NCBI RefSeq assembly: GCF_927798115.1 | Contig: NZ_CAKMMG010000002.1 | Location: 454,834 to 518,833, forward strand | Length of the DNA: 64,000 bases | From: Paenibacillus auburnensis | Lineage (GTDB): Bacteria; Bacillota; Bacilli; Paenibacillales; Paenibacillaceae | Direction of reading: 5' to 3' | Shown: piece by piece, positions 62,563 to 64,000 of the stretch | Position numbering within the stretch: the first letter of the stretch is position 1 | How the letters are laid out: each line of letters begins with the position of its first letter | Translations under genes and position numbers: made by a program | Notes under the pieces: model-generated | The model's input: the letters and a program-made list of their open reading frames with translations, nothing else | What the model was told of the DNA's origin: nothing | The model's database searches: none

Positions 62563-63807
62563 TTACTTCGCTGCGCCGCTTGTTCCTTCGGCGATTTTGT
62601 CCTCTACGAATTTCTGCATGGTAGCAAGCGTTTCATCGATATCAACGTTGCCGCGGACGATGTCTCCGCAGTAGGTATCAACCGCTTCTGCAATGTACGG
62701 GTAGTATTCATAAGTGTAAATGTACAGGGATTGGATTTCTTTTTCATTGGAGGTAAAGAAAGATTGCATGTAGTTCTTATATTCAGGGTTCTCGATAACC
62801 TGTTTACTTGCTACAGTCTGTCCTGCTTTAGCCCATTCCATGGAATTCTCACGGATGAACTCAAGGAAGGCGCCGATTCCGGCTACTTTTTCTTCAGATC
62901 TGTTTTTGTTCTTCAGCATAGCGAACAAGTGGGAAGAAGACCGGTTAGTGAACTTGTCAGGTGTTGCGGAATAGACGTTGGTAACTCCGAAGTTCAGGCC
63001 TTCTACTTTGGCATGTGCAGTGGAGCTCCAAGTACCGTCAGTGGAGAACAATACGTTCCCGGATTGGAACATCAGGTAGCCATCTTCACCAAACGGTGTC
63101 ATCAGGCCGGCATCGTTGATTTTTTTAACATCTTCAAAGGCTTCCTTCATAACCGGTGTATTTACAGCAGGTTTGCCGTTTTCCTGGATATCTCCGCCAA
63201 GGTTCTGAATTTGTCCCAGAATAACCCAGCCAAGCAAGGCATCATTGACAACATAATCGCCTTCATCCAATTTTCCCTGCAGGGAGAGCATTTCATCAAT
63301 AGTTACCACGTTATCGTCAAGGAAGGATTCTACTCCATACTTCTTGAGCAAATCTTTATTGTAGTACATTACGTTACTGTGGATATCGAGCGGTACAGTA
63401 TACTGGGTTCCGTCAATATTACCTGTATTCCATGCCTGCGGCAGGTAGTTTTCTTCCTTGATTTCAGGCTGTGCTGTAGTTACGGCAGTCATAGGCTCCA
63501 ATTGACCCTGCTTTACAAAGCCCGGTACACGGTCAGCGTGGATAATTGCCAGGTCAGGCACGCCTTTACCGGAGTTGAGTACGGTGGAAACCTTTGTATA
63601 CATATCTGCTGTAATGACATGCTTCACTTTAATTTCCGGATTGGTTGCATTGTAGTCTTTGACCAACTGATCCATATAAGCACCGTCATCACCTGTCAGC
63701 GGCGTCCAGAACGTAATTGTCTTTTTGTCATCGTTCCCGCAGCCCGCCAATACTGTAGATAAGGATAGAACAAGTGCTAATGCTGATAAACCCCACTTTT
63801 TATTCAA
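62563..63807 (-). CDS. Sugar-binding lipoprotein of an ABC importer
   Basis: 414 residues with a TTG start (TAGGAGGAGAAAGTA upstream). The lipoprotein signal is MNKKWGLSALALVLSLSTVLAGC (lipobox LAGC). The family-1 binding fold includes ITFWTPLTGDDGAYMDQLVKDYNATNPEIKVKH, VPDLAIIHADRVPGFVKQGQL and FQSGNVLFSTDGTW. It is the first gene of an importer operon with two permeases, no ATPase, and a cre-regulated promoter at the window end. The ligand is unknown. Confidence 0.94.
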   Translation of the reverse strand: MNKKWGLSALALVLSLSTVLAGCGNDDKKTITFWTPLTGDDGAYMDQLVKDYNATNPEIKVKHVITADMYTKVSTVLNSGKGVPDLAIIHADRVPGFVKQGQLEPMTAVTTAQPEIKEENYLPQAWNTGNIDGTQYTVPLDIHSNVMYYNKDLLKKYGVESFLDDNVVTIDEMLSLQGKLDEGDYVVNDALLGWVILGQIQNLGGDIQENGKPAVNTPVMKEAFEDVKKINDAGLMTPFGEDGYLMFQSGNVLFSTDGTWSSTAHAKVEGLNFGVTNVYSATPDKFTNRSSSHLFAMLKNKNRSEEKVAGIGAFLEFIRENSMEWAKAGQTVASKQVIENPEYKNYMQSFFTSNEKEIQSLYIYTYEYYPYIAEAVDTYCGDIVRGNVDIDETLATMQKFVEDKIAEGTSGAAK

Positions 63808-63926
63808 TACTTTCTCCTCCTAAAAAATTTAAATTAGTATATCGTCTACAAAATTTCTTTTGCAAACAATAAACTCACTTTCATGTGCGAAGCATGTAAT
63901 TTCTTACTATTCAAGAAAACATTACA

Positions 63927-63940
63927 TGTATTCGCTTTCA
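63927..63940 (-). promoter_or_regulatory. cre (CcpA) site of the last importer operon
   Basis: The minus-strand TGAAAGCGAATACA, preceded by A, matches WTGNAANCGNWNNCW throughout. It is 5 bp downstream of the predicted -10. Confidence 0.7.
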
Positions 63941-63945
63941 TACAT

Positions 63946-63974
63946 AAAATAACATAAATAAATTTAGTTGTAAA
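63946..63974 (-). promoter_or_regulatory. Promoter of the last importer operon
   Basis: Minus-strand TTTACA (63974-63969) and TATTTT (63951-63946) are 17 bp apart. The elements and flanks are nearly the same as at 60205-60233. Confidence 0.6.
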
Positions 63975-64000
63975 CACATAAATATGAATCTATTTATAAC

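Overview
The window is almost certainly from a Paenibacillus-type soil Firmicute. The reasons are mid-GC DNA with strong Shine-Dalgarno sites, frequent TTG/GTG starts, a T-box leader on tyrS, an SLH-domain surface protein, YesM/YesN-type two-component genes, AraC regulators and several sugar ABC importers that lack their own ATPase. No tRNA, rRNA, prophage, insertion sequence or CRISPR array was seen.

Layout. 1-6101 is central metabolism and housekeeping: the N-terminal two thirds of a phosphoketolase (cut by the left edge), a GntR/UTRA regulator, a CPBP membrane protease, two small unknown genes, and tyrS with its T-box leader. 6188-14473 is one eight-gene minus-strand operon that reads as a complete cyanuric acid to ammonia pathway. 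It encodes biuret hydrolase, an NMT1-type ABC importer, a ring-opening (cyanuric acid) amidohydrolase, a cupin, a PucR regulator and allophanate hydrolase. Two GlnR/TnrA-like boxes lie upstream, which would make it a nitrogen-scavenging operon. 14866-19169 holds two MarR genes, a CBS protein, and a TetR gene divergent from an ABC exporter pair. 19251-23417 is a 1388-residue SLH surface protein.

23679-37022 is a glycan-use region. It has a Gfo/Idh/MocA oxidoreductase divergent from an AraC regulator, a GH106-like hydrolase, a GH130 phosphorylase, a sugar importer and a YesM/YesN two-component system. An SGNH hydrolase and an aldo/keto reductase follow. 39232-39588 is a seven-unit tandem array of about 51 bp, each unit carrying a hairpin, next to a YhgE/Pip membrane protein. 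42574-48161 has a secreted unknown protein and an lplABC-like importer with a divergent AraC regulator. 48255-51131 has a divergent SRAP protein and an unusual phospholipase C-like enzyme fused to six 51-residue repeats. 51380-63807 is an arabinan/arabino-oligosaccharide region with two importers, two GH43 and two GH51 enzymes. All these enzymes lack signal peptides, and the region has catabolite-response (cre) sites over conserved promoters.

The sugar clusters share one logic: import by a lipoprotein and two permeases powered by an ATPase encoded elsewhere, cytoplasmic hydrolysis, and CcpA-type repression. The strongest candidates for new biology are the cyanurate operon with its nitrogen control and unassigned cupin, the 51-bp hairpin array, a 121-bp structured repeat present twice, and the phospholipase-propeller fusion.
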